A stretch of DNA of 64,000 nt from Tropicimonas sp. IMCC6043 (GCF_004146235.1 NZ_SELO01000016.1:1-64000); one strand, 5' to 3'; counted from the first letter of the stretch, positions 52,257-61,265 are shown. Translations and numbers: made by a program. Notes: a model not told the origin generated them from the letters alone.

Positions 52257-52398
52257 AAATTCCCTCCAGACCTGTACGCGGCCGAAGCTAACCTCCATGC
52301 AATCCGGCGGCAACGACCCGACAGCCAGCTGTCCTGGGATATCCTAGCGAAAATCTCGCGCAGGGCGCGCGACGGGGTCGGTCAAGTTCTGTAGAGGG

Positions 52399-52899
52399 TC
52401 AGGCCCGCCCGAACGCCTCGGCGATGGCGATCTGCATCGCCGCTTCCGGGTCCTGGTCGCCCCAGACCACGAGCTGGAAAGCCGGGTAATAGCGTTCGGC
52501 GGCCATCACCGCCGTGCCGATCAGCCGGTCGATCTGGTCTGGATGCGGAATCTGCCCGCCGCCCAGAACCAGCCCGTAGCGATAGGTCATCAACTGCTGG
52601 TCGACCCAGTAGGTGAAGGCGCCCGCCCAGCAGGCATCGTTGACCTTGTTCAGCGCCTCGTAGAGCTTCGGCAGCCGCGCTTCGGGCGGCTCCATCTCGA
52701 AGGTACAGATGAGCCTCAGCGTCTCGTCATAGGCCGACCAGGCGAGCGTGATCGAATAGGTCCGCCACTGCCCCTCGACCGCCATCGCGATCTGGTCCTC
52801 GGCGACCCGGTCGAAATCCCAGGAGTTGGATTCCGCCAGAGTCTCGACGATGTCGATCGGATGAATGTCATCTGTCAGGAAATCTTCGGAGAGTGACAT
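52399..52899 (-). CDS. YbjN domain protein
   Basis: A 166-residue protein of the YbjN fold (SAM/alpha-beta sandwich): HPIDIVETLAESNSWDFDRV, GQWRTYSITLAWSAYDETLR and NDACWAGAFTYWVDQQLMTY. The C-terminal part is YRYGLVLGGGQIPHPDQIDR. It is a common cytoplasmic protein in Rhodobacterales with no proven role, perhaps type III chaperone-like. I preferred the second Met (52899) because GAGG lies six bases before it. An inverted repeat lies 22 bp upstream. Confidence 0.75.
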   Translation of the reverse strand: MSLSEDFLTDDIHPIDIVETLAESNSWDFDRVAEDQIAMAVEGQWRTYSITLAWSAYDETLRLICTFEMEPPEARLPKLYEALNKVNDACWAGAFTYWVDQQLMTYRYGLVLGGGQIPHPDQIDRLIGTAVMAAERYYPAFQLVVWGDQDPEAAMQIAIAEAFGRA

Positions 52900-52920
52900 G
52901 CCGGGCCTCATTTTTTACAC

Positions 52921-52948
52921 GCCCTAGCCTGTTGCCGACAACTAGGGC
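52921..52948. promoter_or_regulatory. Inverted repeat upstream of the ybjN-like gene
   Basis: GCCCTAG (52921-52927) and CTAGGGC (52942-52948) flank a near-palindromic TTGCCGACAA. There is no T-run on the minus strand after it, so it is not a terminator for that strand. It could be an operator or a leader hairpin for the gene starting at 52899. Confidence 0.4.
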
Positions 52949-53238
52949 TTGGTGCCTGCTCTAGGTCCGGCAGTACGTGCCACCGACCTTACAACATATG
53001 GTGCGTGCAAAAGCCCCGGCCTGTAAAGCGGAATTTTTGTGACAGGGTTCCGCTCCTCCGCAAGATGTAGCAGAGTGACAGAGGTCTGGTAGACGGGATG
53101 CCGCAAGGAACGATAGGGCTGTCCTGTCGCAGAGACACCAAGCCCACCGCGCCGCATGCGGTGGGCAATTTCGGCAGAGGCCCCGCGATTGTTTGTCCCA
53201 GGAGCAGCCGGACCCGGCAGCCCTTGGCGACTATTGCG
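52949..53238. other. 290-bp intergenic stretch with several hairpins, no supported gene
   Basis: The reading frame present on the minus strand (52942-53157) has no ribosome binding site or family likeness. The stretch contains two clear stems: AGCGGAA (53027-53033) with TTCCGCT (53048-53054), and GCCCACCGC (53142-53150) with GCGGTGGGC (53158-53166), the latter followed by AATTTCGG. A structured small RNA is possible; no known RNA family was recognised. Confidence 0.35.
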
Positions 53239-53490
53239 TCAGGATTTCTTCGTCGCGGCCTCGAGGGCCTCGATCCGCGCCTTGAGCGCCTCGTTTTCCT
53301 CGCGCGCTTTCTGCGCCATGGTGCGCACGGCGTCGAATTCCTCGCGCGTGACGAAATCGCGGTCGGCAAGCCAGCGGTCGACCATGGACTTGAAGGCGGT
53401 CTCCGCTTCTTCCTTTGCGCCCTGGGCCACGCCCATCGCATTGGTCATCAGCTGGGACATGTCGTCAAAAAACCTGTTGCGGCTCTGCAT
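53239..53490 (-). CDS. ubiK: UbiK/BMFP accessory factor for ubiquinone synthesis
   Basis: An 83-residue coiled-coil protein: [20 protein letters not shown], then [20 protein letters not shown] and a heptad-rich C-terminus ([20 protein letters not shown]). It matches the UbiK/BMFP family, which helps assemble the aerobic ubiquinone-synthesis complex and can alter membranes. The start at 53490 (MQSRN) suits the family length. It is divergent from lgt. Confidence 0.85.
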   Translation of the reverse strand: MQSRNRFFDDMSQLMTNAMGVAQGAKEEAETAFKSMVDRWLADRDFVTREEFDAVRTMAQKAREENEALKARIEALEAATKKS

Positions 53491-53587
53491 GGGGCACCCG
53501 TTCGTTACATCCAAGCCCTATATGGCCCTCACCGCAGGCGGCCTCAAGGTTGACTTTGCCACAGCGAGGCGATCAAGAGCGGATACC

Positions 53588-54514
53588 ATGAAGGCACTCA
53601 TCCCGTTCCCCGAGCCGAGCCCGGAACTCTTCTCCATCTCGCTATTCGGCATGGAGTTCGCGCTGCGCTGGTATGCGCTGGCCTATATCGCCGGGCTGCT
53701 GATCGGCTGGCGCCTGATCGTGGCGCTGGTCAAGCGCCCCGCGCTCTGGCCCGACTCCGGCCCGCCGATGCGGCCGCGCCAGGTCGAGGACCTGTTGACC
53801 TGGGTCATCCTCGGCGTCGTTCTCGGCGGACGGCTCGGTTTCGTGCTGTTCTACAAGCCAGCCTACTATTTCGAGCACCCCGCCCAGATCCTCGCGGTGT
53901 GGGAGGGCGGCATGTCCTTTCACGGCGGGCTCCTCGGCACCATTCTCGCCGCCTGGATCTATACCGGCCGCAACGCTATCCCGCGTCTCGGCGCTGCCGA
54001 CGCGCTGGCCATCGCCGCGCCTTTGGGCCTGTTCTTCGGCCGACTCGCCAATTTCATCAACGCCGAGCTTTGGGGCCGGCCCTCGGATGTGCCCTGGGCG
54101 ATGAAATTCCCCACCATGTGTCACGATCCGGCCTGGCAGGGCTGCCCTACGGCCGGCGAATGGTTCTATTACGGCTCCGAACTCGCACGCCACCCGAGCC
54201 AGCTTTACGAGGCTGCCCTCGAAGGGCTGCTTCTCGGCGCTTTCCTTCTGTGGCTGGCGCTGCGACGCAACGCGCTCAAGAAGCCCGGGTTCATTGCCGG
54301 AAGCTTCTTCGCCGGCTACGGGCTCGCACGTTTCGTCGTCGAGTATTTTCGCCAGGCCGACGCACAGTTCATCACGCCGGACAATCCGCTCGGCTTTGCG
54401 ATCGGCTCCGGCAGCATCGGCCTGACCATGGGGCAACTGCTCTCGCTGCCAATGGTCGCTCTCGGCCTCGCGCTGATCGCGCTATCCCGTCGACGGACAC
54501 CGAAGCCGGCATGA
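53588..54514 (+). CDS. lgt: Prolipoprotein diacylglyceryl transferase
   Basis: A 308-residue, seven-helix inner-membrane enzyme. It has [32 protein letters not shown], the signature [20 protein letters not shown] and [20 protein letters not shown] with the catalytic His/Arg region, plus [18 protein letters not shown]. It transfers diacylglycerol to the lipobox Cys of lipoproteins such as the OmpA protein at 22831. It overlaps midA by four bases. Confidence 0.95.
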   Translation: MKALIPFPEPSPELFSISLFGMEFALRWYALAYIAGLLIGWRLIVALVKRPALWPDSGPPMRPRQVEDLLTWVILGVVLGGRLGFVLFYKPAYYFEHPAQILAVWEGGMSFHGGLLGTILAAWIYTGRNAIPRLGAADALAIAAPLGLFFGRLANFINAELWGRPSDVPWAMKFPTMCHDPAWQGCPTAGEWFYYGSELARHPSQLYEAALEGLLLGAFLLWLALRRNALKKPGFIAGSFFAGYGLARFVVEYFRQADAQFITPDNPLGFAIGSGSIGLTMGQLLSLPMVALGLALIALSRRRTPKPA

Positions 54515-55584
54515 CCCCCCTCGGAGAGATCCTGCTCAGCCGGATCGACGTGACCGGCCCGATACCGCTGTCCGAGTATATGGCCGAGTGCCTGCTCCAT
54601 CCCGAGCACGGCTACTACACGCGCGGCGATGCCTTTGGCGCGGCGGGTGATTTCATCACCGCACCGGAGATCAGCCAGATGTTCGGCGAGCTTCTCGGCC
54701 TCGCCCTCGCCCAGAGCTGGATTGACCAGGAACGCCCGTCCGGCGCCGTCCTGGCGGAGGTCGGGCCGGGGCGCGGCACGCTGATGGCGGACGCGCTGCG
54801 TGCAATGGCCACGGTCGCGGGCCTCCCGGAGGCGTTCGACCTGCATCTGGTCGAGGCGAGCCCGCGCCTCCGGCAGCGCCAGCGCGCGGCGCTCTCCGGC
54901 CATTCCGCGCGCTGGTGCGACCGGCTCGCGGAGCTTCCCGAGGCGCCGCTCTTTCTCGTCGCCAACGAGTTTCTCGACGCGCTGCCGATCCGGCAGTTTC
55001 TCCGCCACGCAGACGGCTGGCGCGAGCGCCTGGTCCACCGCGACGGAAACCGGCTGGTGCCGGTCTTCTCCGCCACGGCCGCGGTGCCGGCGCTCGACCA
55101 CCGACTCGGCGACACCGAGGAGGGAGAGATCGTCGAGCTCTGCCCCAGCCTGCCGACACAGATTGCTGTGATGGCCAGCCGTATCGCGCGGCACGGCGGC
55201 ACGGCGATTCTCGTCGATTACGGTGACTGGCGCTCGCGTGGCGACACCTTCCAGGCCGTCCTTGGCCATGCGCCTACCGACCCATTCGCGGCCCCGGGCG
55301 AAGCCGACCTGACCGCCCATGTCGATTTCGAGGCAGTCGCACGCGCTGCTCAAAGCGCGGGTGCAGCCGTCACGGCAATGGTTCCGCAGGGCCTCCTTCT
55401 TGAGCGCCTCGGGATTACCCAACGAGCGCAGACGCTTGCGAGGTCGCTCCGCGACGAGGCGGCAATCGACGCGCATGTTTCGGCGCATCGGCGCTTGACC
55501 CATCCGCAGGAAATGGGTTCGCTCTTCAAGGCAATCGCGATTTACCCGAAAGGGTCCAACCCGCCACCCGGATTCGAGACATGA
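54511..55584 (+). CDS. SAM-dependent methyltransferase, MidA/NDUFAF7 family
   Basis: A 357-residue protein: [43 protein letters not shown]-binding motif [20 protein letters not shown] and [15 protein letters not shown]. Relatives (NDUFAF7) methylate an Arg in the complex I subunit NuoD/Ndufs2, so this one may help to build NADH dehydrogenase. It is joined to lgt and pgeF by ATGA overlaps; the three genes form one operon. Confidence 0.88.
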   Translation: MTPLGEILLSRIDVTGPIPLSEYMAECLLHPEHGYYTRGDAFGAAGDFITAPEISQMFGELLGLALAQSWIDQERPSGAVLAEVGPGRGTLMADALRAMATVAGLPEAFDLHLVEASPRLRQRQRAALSGHSARWCDRLAELPEAPLFLVANEFLDALPIRQFLRHADGWRERLVHRDGNRLVPVFSATAAVPALDHRLGDTEEGEIVELCPSLPTQIAVMASRIARHGGTAILVDYGDWRSRGDTFQAVLGHAPTDPFAAPGEADLTAHVDFEAVARAAQSAGAAVTAMVPQGLLLERLGITQRAQTLARSLRDEAAIDAHVSAHRRLTHPQEMGSLFKAIAIYPKGSNPPPGFET

Positions 55585-56333
55585 CGCTGGAAATGCTGAC
55601 ATCTGAGGCGATCGCCCCTCTGCGCCACGGGTTCTTCACCCGCCGCGGCGGCGCCTCCTCGGGCGTCTTCGAGGGGCTGAACTGCGGTCCGGGCTCGATG
55701 GACCAGTCGGATATCGTGGCGATCAACCGCGAGCGCGTCGCCCTGGCCTTGGGCGTGGCCCCTTCGGCGCTGGTCTCGATGCACCAGACCCATTCGACCG
55801 AGGTTGCGGTCATCGAGACCCTGCCCGACCGCGCGCCGCGCGTCGACGCCATGGTGACGGACCGGCCGGGGCTCGCGCTCTCGGTGCTCACGGCCGATTG
55901 CCAACCCGTGCTCTTCGCCGATCACGAGGCGGGCATCATCGGTGCCGCCCATGCCGGCTGGCGTGGCACCCTGGATGGCGTGCTGGAGGCGACGCTCGAT
56001 GCGATGGAGCGGCTCGGCGCGACCCGCTCCGATATTTCCGCCGTGATCGGCCCGACGATCAGCCAGGCCAGCTATGAGGTCGGTTGGGAGTTCTTCGAGG
56101 ATTTCATCGCCGAAGATCCCGACAACCAGCGCTTCTTTGCCGGCGGCGGCGAGAAACCGCATTTCGACCTCCCCGCCTACGGGCTTCACCGGATGCGCCG
56201 TGCCGGTATTGGCCATGCGGTCTGGACGCGCCACTGCACCTATTCGGACCCGCAGCGCTTCTTCTCCTATCGCCGCTCGCTGCACCGCAAGGAACCCGAC
56301 TACGGAAGGCTGATCTCGGTCATCCGGCTCTGA
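55581..56333 (+). CDS. pgeF: Purine nucleoside phosphorylase / polyphenol oxidase-like (YfiH, PgeF)
   Basis: A 250-residue PgeF/YfiH (DUF152) protein: PLRHGFFTRRGGASSGVFEG, SMHQTHSTEVAVIETLPDRA, LSVLTADCQPVLFADHEAGI and IGAAHAGWRGTLDGVL, keeping the His-Cys-His zinc/copper triad (HQTHST, TADC, AAHAGW). It edits peptidoglycan precursors that carry L-Ser in place of L-Ala and acts as a purine nucleoside phosphorylase in some species. It ends the lgt operon. Confidence 0.9.
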   Translation: MTLEMLTSEAIAPLRHGFFTRRGGASSGVFEGLNCGPGSMDQSDIVAINRERVALALGVAPSALVSMHQTHSTEVAVIETLPDRAPRVDAMVTDRPGLALSVLTADCQPVLFADHEAGIIGAAHAGWRGTLDGVLEATLDAMERLGATRSDISAVIGPTISQASYEVGWEFFEDFIAEDPDNQRFFAGGGEKPHFDLPAYGLHRMRRAGIGHAVWTRHCTYSDPQRFFSYRRSLHRKEPDYGRLISVIRL

Positions 56334-56450
56334 ACCCGCGAGATCGTCCCGCTTCCGACAAAGTCGTGCCCGAATCCCTGGCGATATTGTCCGTGATCGG
56401 GAAACAACTGCGCCGCATGTCGCGGCGGGCCGCCAAGGTGGAGCAAGACC

Positions 56451-56600
56451 ATGAACAACCGCTGGATGGAATCGGTGCTGGAGGCCGCCGAAGAGAACAT
56501 CGTGGAGATGCCCTGGGCCCGCGGCCAGCGGCGCCAGGAAATGATCGCCCGCCGCGCCTCTGCCGAGGCATCCCGGAAGGCGCCGCGGCTCCGCGCGTGA
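56451..56600 (+). CDS. Small helical protein, unknown function
   Basis: A 49-residue reading frame: MNNRWMESVLEAAEENIVEM, then PWARGQRRQEMIARRASAEA. It is an amphipathic, strongly charged helix. Similar tiny genes are seen in Rhodobacterales. GGAG lies seven bases before the ATG. It stands alone between pgeF and the Hint-domain gene. Function unknown; like the small gene at 30080 it was supported mostly by start signal and composition. Confidence 0.5.
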   Translation: MNNRWMESVLEAAEENIVEMPWARGQRRQEMIARRASAEASRKAPRLRA

Positions 56601-56855
56601 ACTCGGCCATTCGGACACCGCAAACGCCTGTCGCCGATATCGCTGCGGCGGGCGTCGTGATTCGGAGCCGGGTAAATGCGACCGCTCGCGTGGAAACAAA
56701 CCCCGGCCGGAGATGAGATTGGCCGCGGATCGGGTGCAAATCGGAGTGGGATTTTGACAACCCGTCAGGCAGGCGGGCAATACTCTGAACAGACATGTCC
56801 TTCTGCGACCTGGTGGGGGCCACGGCAGATGCGACCGACCGAGAGGATCGATTGC

Positions 56856-57659
56856 ATGACCACCCCGCGCGTAGCGTTTGGCCCCTCGACGGCGGAGAAA
56901 CTCCGCGTCGCGGCTTCTTTTCCTGACAGGATTCCCCATCCGGATTGGTCACCGCGTGCCGCGAACCCGGTCGTCCGGCAATTCGACATCGCGTATCTGA
57001 CGCCTTACGGGGAGATCGCGCATGTCTCCCGCAGCGCCCCGGCCACGCCGGTCTTCGAGGAAGCCTTCTCGGCGCTGACCCGCGGCACGCTGATTGCCAC
57101 CGAAGACGGCCCGATCGCGGTGGAGGACCTGCACCCCGGAGCGATGCTGCGCACCGTGGCCAACGGGCCGCAGCCGCTGCTCTGGATCGGCAGCACGCAG
57201 ATCGACGTCGACACGGAGCGCCGATCCGGACCGGCCCCGTTGCGGCTGACGCGGTTCGCCGCCGAATCATTCGGCGTCGGCCGTCCCGCGCCCGACCTGC
57301 TTCTCGGCCCGCGCGCTCGCATCCTCTATCGCAGCCCACGTTGCCAAGAAATGCTGGGCACGTCTCAGGCTTTCGCTCCGGCGCATGGCTTCATCGACGG
57401 CGACAGCGCCGTCGAAATCACGCCCTTCGCACCGGTCCGCCTCTATCACCTCGCCCTGCACGGCCAGCAGGTGATACTGGCCAACGGGATCGAGGTGGAG
57501 AGCTACCACCCCGGCCCGCAGGTCGAGAGCCTCGCGGACCGCGCCACCTGCGAAGCGCTGCGTGAGCTTTTCCCGCATGTGGAACGACTCGACGGTTTCG
57601 GCCCGATGCCGATCCCGCGCCTTACCGGATTCGAACTGGAAACGTTGCGCGGCGGCTGA
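56856..57659 (+). CDS. Hint-domain (intein/Hedgehog-like) protein
   Basis: A 267-residue protein. An N-terminal part (to about 70) precedes a Hint_2 domain: RGTLIATEDGPIAVEDLHPG, MLRTVANGPQPLLWIGSTQI, LLLGPRARILYRSPRCQEML, with the terminal QVILANGIEVESYHPG typical of the block that would lie before a splice site. The usual Cys at the start of a Hint domain is Thr here (TRGTLI). Rhodobacterales have many such proteins; the role is unknown but secretion or adhesion is suspected. A TTGACA-like -35 box lies at 56754. Confidence 0.8.
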   Translation: MTTPRVAFGPSTAEKLRVAASFPDRIPHPDWSPRAANPVVRQFDIAYLTPYGEIAHVSRSAPATPVFEEAFSALTRGTLIATEDGPIAVEDLHPGAMLRTVANGPQPLLWIGSTQIDVDTERRSGPAPLRLTRFAAESFGVGRPAPDLLLGPRARILYRSPRCQEMLGTSQAFAPAHGFIDGDSAVEITPFAPVRLYHLALHGQQVILANGIEVESYHPGPQVESLADRATCEALRELFPHVERLDGFGPMPIPRLTGFELETLRGG

Positions 57660-57674
57660 TCCCGCACCCGCGCC

Positions 57675-59201
57675 TTACTCCTCGACCTGTTCGAGCGTGA
57701 GGACCGGCGCCGGCACGGCGAGATCGCTGGTGTCCAGCGCCGCCTTCGGCTTCCCGAGCCGATAGCGGGTGACCCAGATGAGCTGCTCCTCCGCGCGGGT
57801 GATCGCCACATAGGCGAGCCGTTTCCACAGCGGCTGGCCCGATTCCACCCGCCCTGCCCGCGCCGCTGCATAGAGATCGGGCGCGAAAACCTGCACCACC
57901 GGCCATTGCGACCCCTGCGCCTTGTGGATCGTTACCGCCGCGCCATGCAGGAAAGTCGCGCCCATGCCGGCGGCAAAGGGAATGAACGGCTCCTCCTCGT
58001 CGGGCATCTCGATCTTGATGATCGACGCGGCCGAGAGCCGGGGATCTTCGGCGCCGACCACATGGAGCTGCGAGAAGCCGGGTTTTCGGCCCGGGCCGAG
58101 ATAGACCACCTGGGCACCCTTTATGAGACCGCGCGCCTCAAGGTCGAGCCGCTTGCGGCGGTGCTTTACAGGCAGTTCGATGCCGTCGCAGATGAGCGGT
58201 TCGCCGGGCAGCAGGCTGTCGGCCGGCGCGCCATAGGCGGCACGGAAGGCGTGGATCAGCCGGATGCGCGTGGCGTTGCGCCAGACGAGCACCGGCGAGC
58301 GTGCCATCAGTTCGGATTCGACACGCTGACCGATGATGACCCGTTCGTCCTGCCGCGCGGCATCCTCGACCATCCGTTCGAACTGCTCGAAGCTTAACTC
58401 TGGGTCAGCCAGCGCATGGGCGAGATCGAGGATCGGGTTGTCGCCAGCCTGCCGGTGAACGCGGTGCAGCACAACCTTGCGGCCCTCCGGCAGGCTGTCG
58501 AAGATCATGCCGCCGGGTGTATTGACCGGGGCGAGCTGCGCCGGATCGCCGAACAGGAGTAGCGTCGGAAAGATCTCCCTCAGATCCTCGAACTGCTTTG
58601 CGTCGAGCATCGAACTCTCATCGACAAACCCGATGTCGAGCGGCTCCTCGCGCCGCTTCCAGCCGGTGATGAAGTCCGACCCGCGCAACCCGGCGGCGGC
58701 CAGCGCGCCGGGGATCGACTTGTGGGACTGATAGAAGGCGTAGGCGCGATCGAGCGCGATATCGGTCAGACCCTCGACCTCCGGCCGATCACCCTGACCG
58801 GCAAGCCATTCGGCGATGCGTTCGTATTCGGGGTCGTAGACCGGGGTGTAGAGGATGCGGTGGATCGTCGTCGCGGGCACGCCGCGTCCGCGCAGGACGC
58901 TCGCTGCCTTGTTCGTCGGCGCCAGTATTGCCAGCGTGCGCCGATCCCGGCGCCGCCTTCCTTCCCAGTCCCCAGAAACGATATCGACGCCGATCGCCTC
59001 GAGTTCCTGGGCAAGCCGCGCCAGCAGCACGGTCTTTCCCGAGCCGGCCTTGCCGATCACGGCCAGAACGCCCGGGCCGGCCTCGGCGCGCGGCGTCAAA
59101 AGCTCTTCGTGCAGATCGACACCGGCCGAGGCGAGCACATCTGCCGCCCGGTCCCAGGCCTCCGCCTGGTCTTCCGAAAATGTCAGGGCCGCCTGAGGCA
59201 T
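57675..59201 (-). CDS. RecD-like ATP-dependent DNA helicase (AAA_30 / UvrD_C_2)
   Basis: A 508-residue superfamily 1 helicase: Walker A VIGKAGSGKTVLLARLAQEL, ILAPTNKAASVLRGRGVPAT (motif Ia), Walker B DIGFVDESSMLDAKQF and motif LLLFGDPAQLAPVNTPGGM, ending with UvrD-like motifs AAVTIHKAQGSQWPVVQVFA and LAYVAITRAEEQLIWVTRYR. It is shorter than RecD of RecBCD and is not next to recB or recC, so it works alone, perhaps like RecD2 or Dda-type helicases. It lies downstream of luxI on the same strand. Confidence 0.9.
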   Translation of the reverse strand: MPQAALTFSEDQAEAWDRAADVLASAGVDLHEELLTPRAEAGPGVLAVIGKAGSGKTVLLARLAQELEAIGVDIVSGDWEGRRRRDRRTLAILAPTNKAASVLRGRGVPATTIHRILYTPVYDPEYERIAEWLAGQGDRPEVEGLTDIALDRAYAFYQSHKSIPGALAAAGLRGSDFITGWKRREEPLDIGFVDESSMLDAKQFEDLREIFPTLLLFGDPAQLAPVNTPGGMIFDSLPEGRKVVLHRVHRQAGDNPILDLAHALADPELSFEQFERMVEDAARQDERVIIGQRVESELMARSPVLVWRNATRIRLIHAFRAAYGAPADSLLPGEPLICDGIELPVKHRRKRLDLEARGLIKGAQVVYLGPGRKPGFSQLHVVGAEDPRLSAASIIKIEMPDEEEPFIPFAAGMGATFLHGAAVTIHKAQGSQWPVVQVFAPDLYAAARAGRVESGQPLWKRLAYVAITRAEEQLIWVTRYRLGKPKAALDTSDLAVPAPVLTLEQVEE

Positions 59202-59288
59202 GCCCGGACCCTACTGGCTGCAGAGTCCAGACACCAGATGGCGCGACCCGTCCCGTTTGGACACGCCCTCACGACCCGTCTGCAACCG

Positions 59289-59927
59289 TCAGGCGCTCTC
59301 GGCGAAGTCCCGGCGCGGCTGGCGGTTGAACGAGCGGTTGAACCAGGAGAGCGACGTCTCGCGGTCGATACCGAGCCGCTTGATCGTCGGAACCCAGGCA
59401 GCGGGTTTCATCTCCCAGAGTCCGACGCCGATGCGGTCCTTGCCCTCACCCGCGCTGCCGATGACATCCGGATCGACATGGTAGAGGCGATAGATCCGCT
59501 CCATCCGCGGGTCGAAGACACCGCAGAAATGCGACAGCCTGAAGTTGTCCATCAACTCCCCGCCGCCGAGCACCAGCGCCGCCGCCGCACGCCGGTCGGC
59601 GCGCGGAGAGATGCAGAAGCGGGTACATTCCCAGATAAAGGGCGATTCGATTTTTACGCCGTCGAGCAGGTGCGAGAAGTGCTCGTTGATCATCGTGCGC
59701 CCGGTGGTGGGCAGGAAACGCATCGAGCCTCCGTGGCTCCCGTCGTCCAGTTCCCAGATCACGTAGAGCGGGTTCAGAACGTCGTATTGATCGCGTTCCT
59801 CACCATTTGCATTCACCGAGACGTCCCAGCCCAGGCGATGCGAGAATTGCTCGGCCCTGTCCCGGAACATGGTGTCCCGGAGTTTGGCGAAGCGGTCGAG
59901 GTCGGTTCCGTAAACATAACGCAGCAT
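59289..59927 (-). CDS. luxI: Acyl-homoserine-lactone synthase
   Basis: A 212-residue LuxI-family synthase. The invariant residues are visible: Arg and Phe in MFRDRAEQFSHRLGWDV, Trp in GWDV, Glu/Asp in GEERDQYDVLNP, Arg in GGSMRFLPTTGR, Phe in NEHFSHLL and Glu/Arg in IWECTRFCISPR. It makes an N-acyl-homoserine lactone from SAM and an acyl carrier. It follows luxR on the same strand after 117 bp. The lactone's chain length cannot be predicted from sequence. Confidence 0.93.
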   Translation of the reverse strand: MLRYVYGTDLDRFAKLRDTMFRDRAEQFSHRLGWDVSVNANGEERDQYDVLNPLYVIWELDDGSHGGSMRFLPTTGRTMINEHFSHLLDGVKIESPFIWECTRFCISPRADRRAAAALVLGGGELMDNFRLSHFCGVFDPRMERIYRLYHVDPDVIGSAGEGKDRIGVGLWEMKPAAWVPTIKRLGIDRETSLSWFNRSFNRQPRRDFAESA

Positions 59928-60044
59928 GACGAGTGGCTCCTTTCCGTCGGATGCAGAAAGGATTGTCCAAACTTAGTTAACAGAAACCTACCCACCCCCG
60001 GAAATGATGCACCAAAGACACCAAGAACCGTGGATTGACTGGAT

Positions 60045-60758
60045 TCAGACAACAATCAGCCCGCGCGACAGCGCCCGGGCCACTGCGTGCGTCGTGTTGA
60101 TCGCTCCGAGCTTGTGGCGCGCAGCCTCGATATAAACGCGGAGCGTGTGTTCGGATATGTCCATCTCCTGTGCTGCCTGGGCCCGGCTCATCCCCTTCGC
60201 CAGATAGGTCATCGCCGCAAGTTCCCGCGGCGAAAGCGCCGGTGCCGGTGCCGAATCGCCTCCCTGCTCGAACTCGAGCGCTTTCTTGTTGAATTCATGC
60301 GCGATGATCATGAGATCGCGCATGTTTTCATCGATGAAACTCGCCCAGCCGAAATCGTCCTTATTGTCCGATGCCGTAAACAGCGCGAACTGCCCGGCCG
60401 GCCCGCGAATCGGGATCGAGAAGCCCTGGTTTCCGACCCCGTATTCCACGGCCTCCTTGAAGAAGGCGCGCGCCGCCCGGCTCGACCAGTCGAGGTCCTT
60501 CCAGTCGACGGGATTGAAACGTTGCAGGCAGCCGAGGATCACCGGATCCATGCGCAGGTAGTCTTTCTCGACATACCGGTCGACCCAGTCCTGGCTGTAG
60601 GTACCTGCTCCGAAGCGTTCGCCTTTCGAGTTCACCCAGTGATAGACGATATGCGCGATCTCGTAGTAATCCCGAAGCTGCTCGGTCGCGGACTGCAGAT
60701 CGCCGACATCCTCCGCGTTCTGCACGAATTCACACAGCGCCTCGAGCCTCTCCTTCAT
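60045..60758 (-). CDS. luxR: LuxR-family quorum-sensing regulator
   Basis: A roughly 237-residue regulator. The autoinducer domain keeps Trp/Tyr in AHIVYHWVNSKGERFGAGTY, Asp-Pro in YLRMDPVILGCL, Trp in FNPVDWKDLDWSS and Gly in YGVGNQGFSIPIRG. The C-terminal HTH is LSPRELAAMTYLAKGMSRAQ, AAQEMDISEHTLRVYIEAA. I chose the start at 60758 (MKERLEALCEF) over longer frames because the upstream small gene ends at 60730 and a 29-bp overlap would couple them. Alternatives at 60791 and 60830 are open. Confidence 0.88.
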   Translation of the reverse strand: MKERLEALCEFVQNAEDVGDLQSATEQLRDYYEIAHIVYHWVNSKGERFGAGTYSQDWVDRYVEKDYLRMDPVILGCLQRFNPVDWKDLDWSSRAARAFFKEAVEYGVGNQGFSIPIRGPAGQFALFTASDNKDDFGWASFIDENMRDLMIIAHEFNKKALEFEQGGDSAPAPALSPRELAAMTYLAKGMSRAQAAQEMDISEHTLRVYIEAARHKLGAINTTHAVARALSRGLIVV

Positions 60759-60939
60759 GACGCGCCGCCACTCGTCGCCTGTCCGCGCCATCCGGATCGC
60801 TGCCACCCGCCTGACAGACGATCTCTGCACTCGCGACGTGTCGTGCGTCGTCGAGCTGCTCGGCCAGCGCGGTCAGGCCGTTGCCGCGCGCGTAGCTGCC
60901 GAGGTCCGTCAGAACATCCAGTATCCATGCATGTTTCAT
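60730..60939 (-). CDS. Small conserved-looking protein upstream of and overlapping luxR
   Basis: A 69-residue protein: MKHAWILDVLTDLGSYARGN, then GLTALAEQLDDARHVASAEI and an Arg/Ala-rich end. This helical N-terminus is like the short proteins that precede LuxR genes in Rhodobacterales (as recalled, not searched). It overlaps the luxR start by 29 bp in another frame. It may serve translational coupling or modulate the LuxR protein. The ribosome binding site is weak. Confidence 0.55.
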   Translation of the reverse strand: MKHAWILDVLTDLGSYARGNGLTALAEQLDDARHVASAEIVCQAGGSDPDGADRRRVAARHEGEARGAV

Positions 60940-60960
60940 AGCAGAAGCTCATCCGTCTTC

Positions 60961-60976
60961 ATCAACAAAGGTTGAT
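60961..60976. promoter_or_regulatory. Perfect inverted repeat ahead of the luxR transcription unit
   Basis: ATCAAC-AAAG-GTTGAT is a perfect dyad with 6-bp arms and a four-base spacer, 21 bp before the small gene start. It is the best palindrome near luxR/luxI and may be a lux-box-like or other operator. It differs from the classic lux box in sequence. Confidence 0.4.
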
Positions 60977-61234
60977 ACAACTCTAACACGAGCCCCCCCT
61001 GGGCCCATATTCACGGCTTTATCCTCCCCCAAAATGGTGAGGCAAATGATCACAACCCCCTGATTTCGGGGACTTCGGTTCAGAACGCGCGCTGCGCATC
61101 AGTCATGTCCCACGACTCGTACCATTGGCCGGTACGCGGCTCTCGCGGCGCGCGTCCGGAGATCGATATCCTCATGCGGGAAAGGGGCACCCGAAGGCGG
61201 AAATGCGCTGCAGGATCCGGCCCGCACAACAGAA

Positions 61235-61265
61235 GGCCGCCGCCCGGGCATCCCGGGCGGCGGCC
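61235..61265 (-). terminator. Intrinsic terminator after ccr
   Basis: Perfect 14-bp arms with a three-base loop (61235-61248, 61252-61265), followed on the minus strand by TTCT. It lies 25 bp after the ccr stop. The 351-bp interval from 60940 to 61290 otherwise holds the luxR promoter region and no gene that I can support. Confidence 0.8.

Noticed and set aside
52942-53157. 71-residue minus-strand frame in the ybjN-ubiK interval
   Set aside because: No start signal or family likeness; the region is better explained by inverted repeats.
59928-60044. A classic lux box ahead of luxI
   Set aside because: I looked for a CTG-N10-CAG type dyad in this stretch on both strands and found none that is convincing.
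61080-61175. Short minus-strand frame MRISISGRAP... after the ccr terminator
   Set aside because: Protein-like in appearance, but it has no ribosome binding site, lies beyond the terminator and matches nothing I know.
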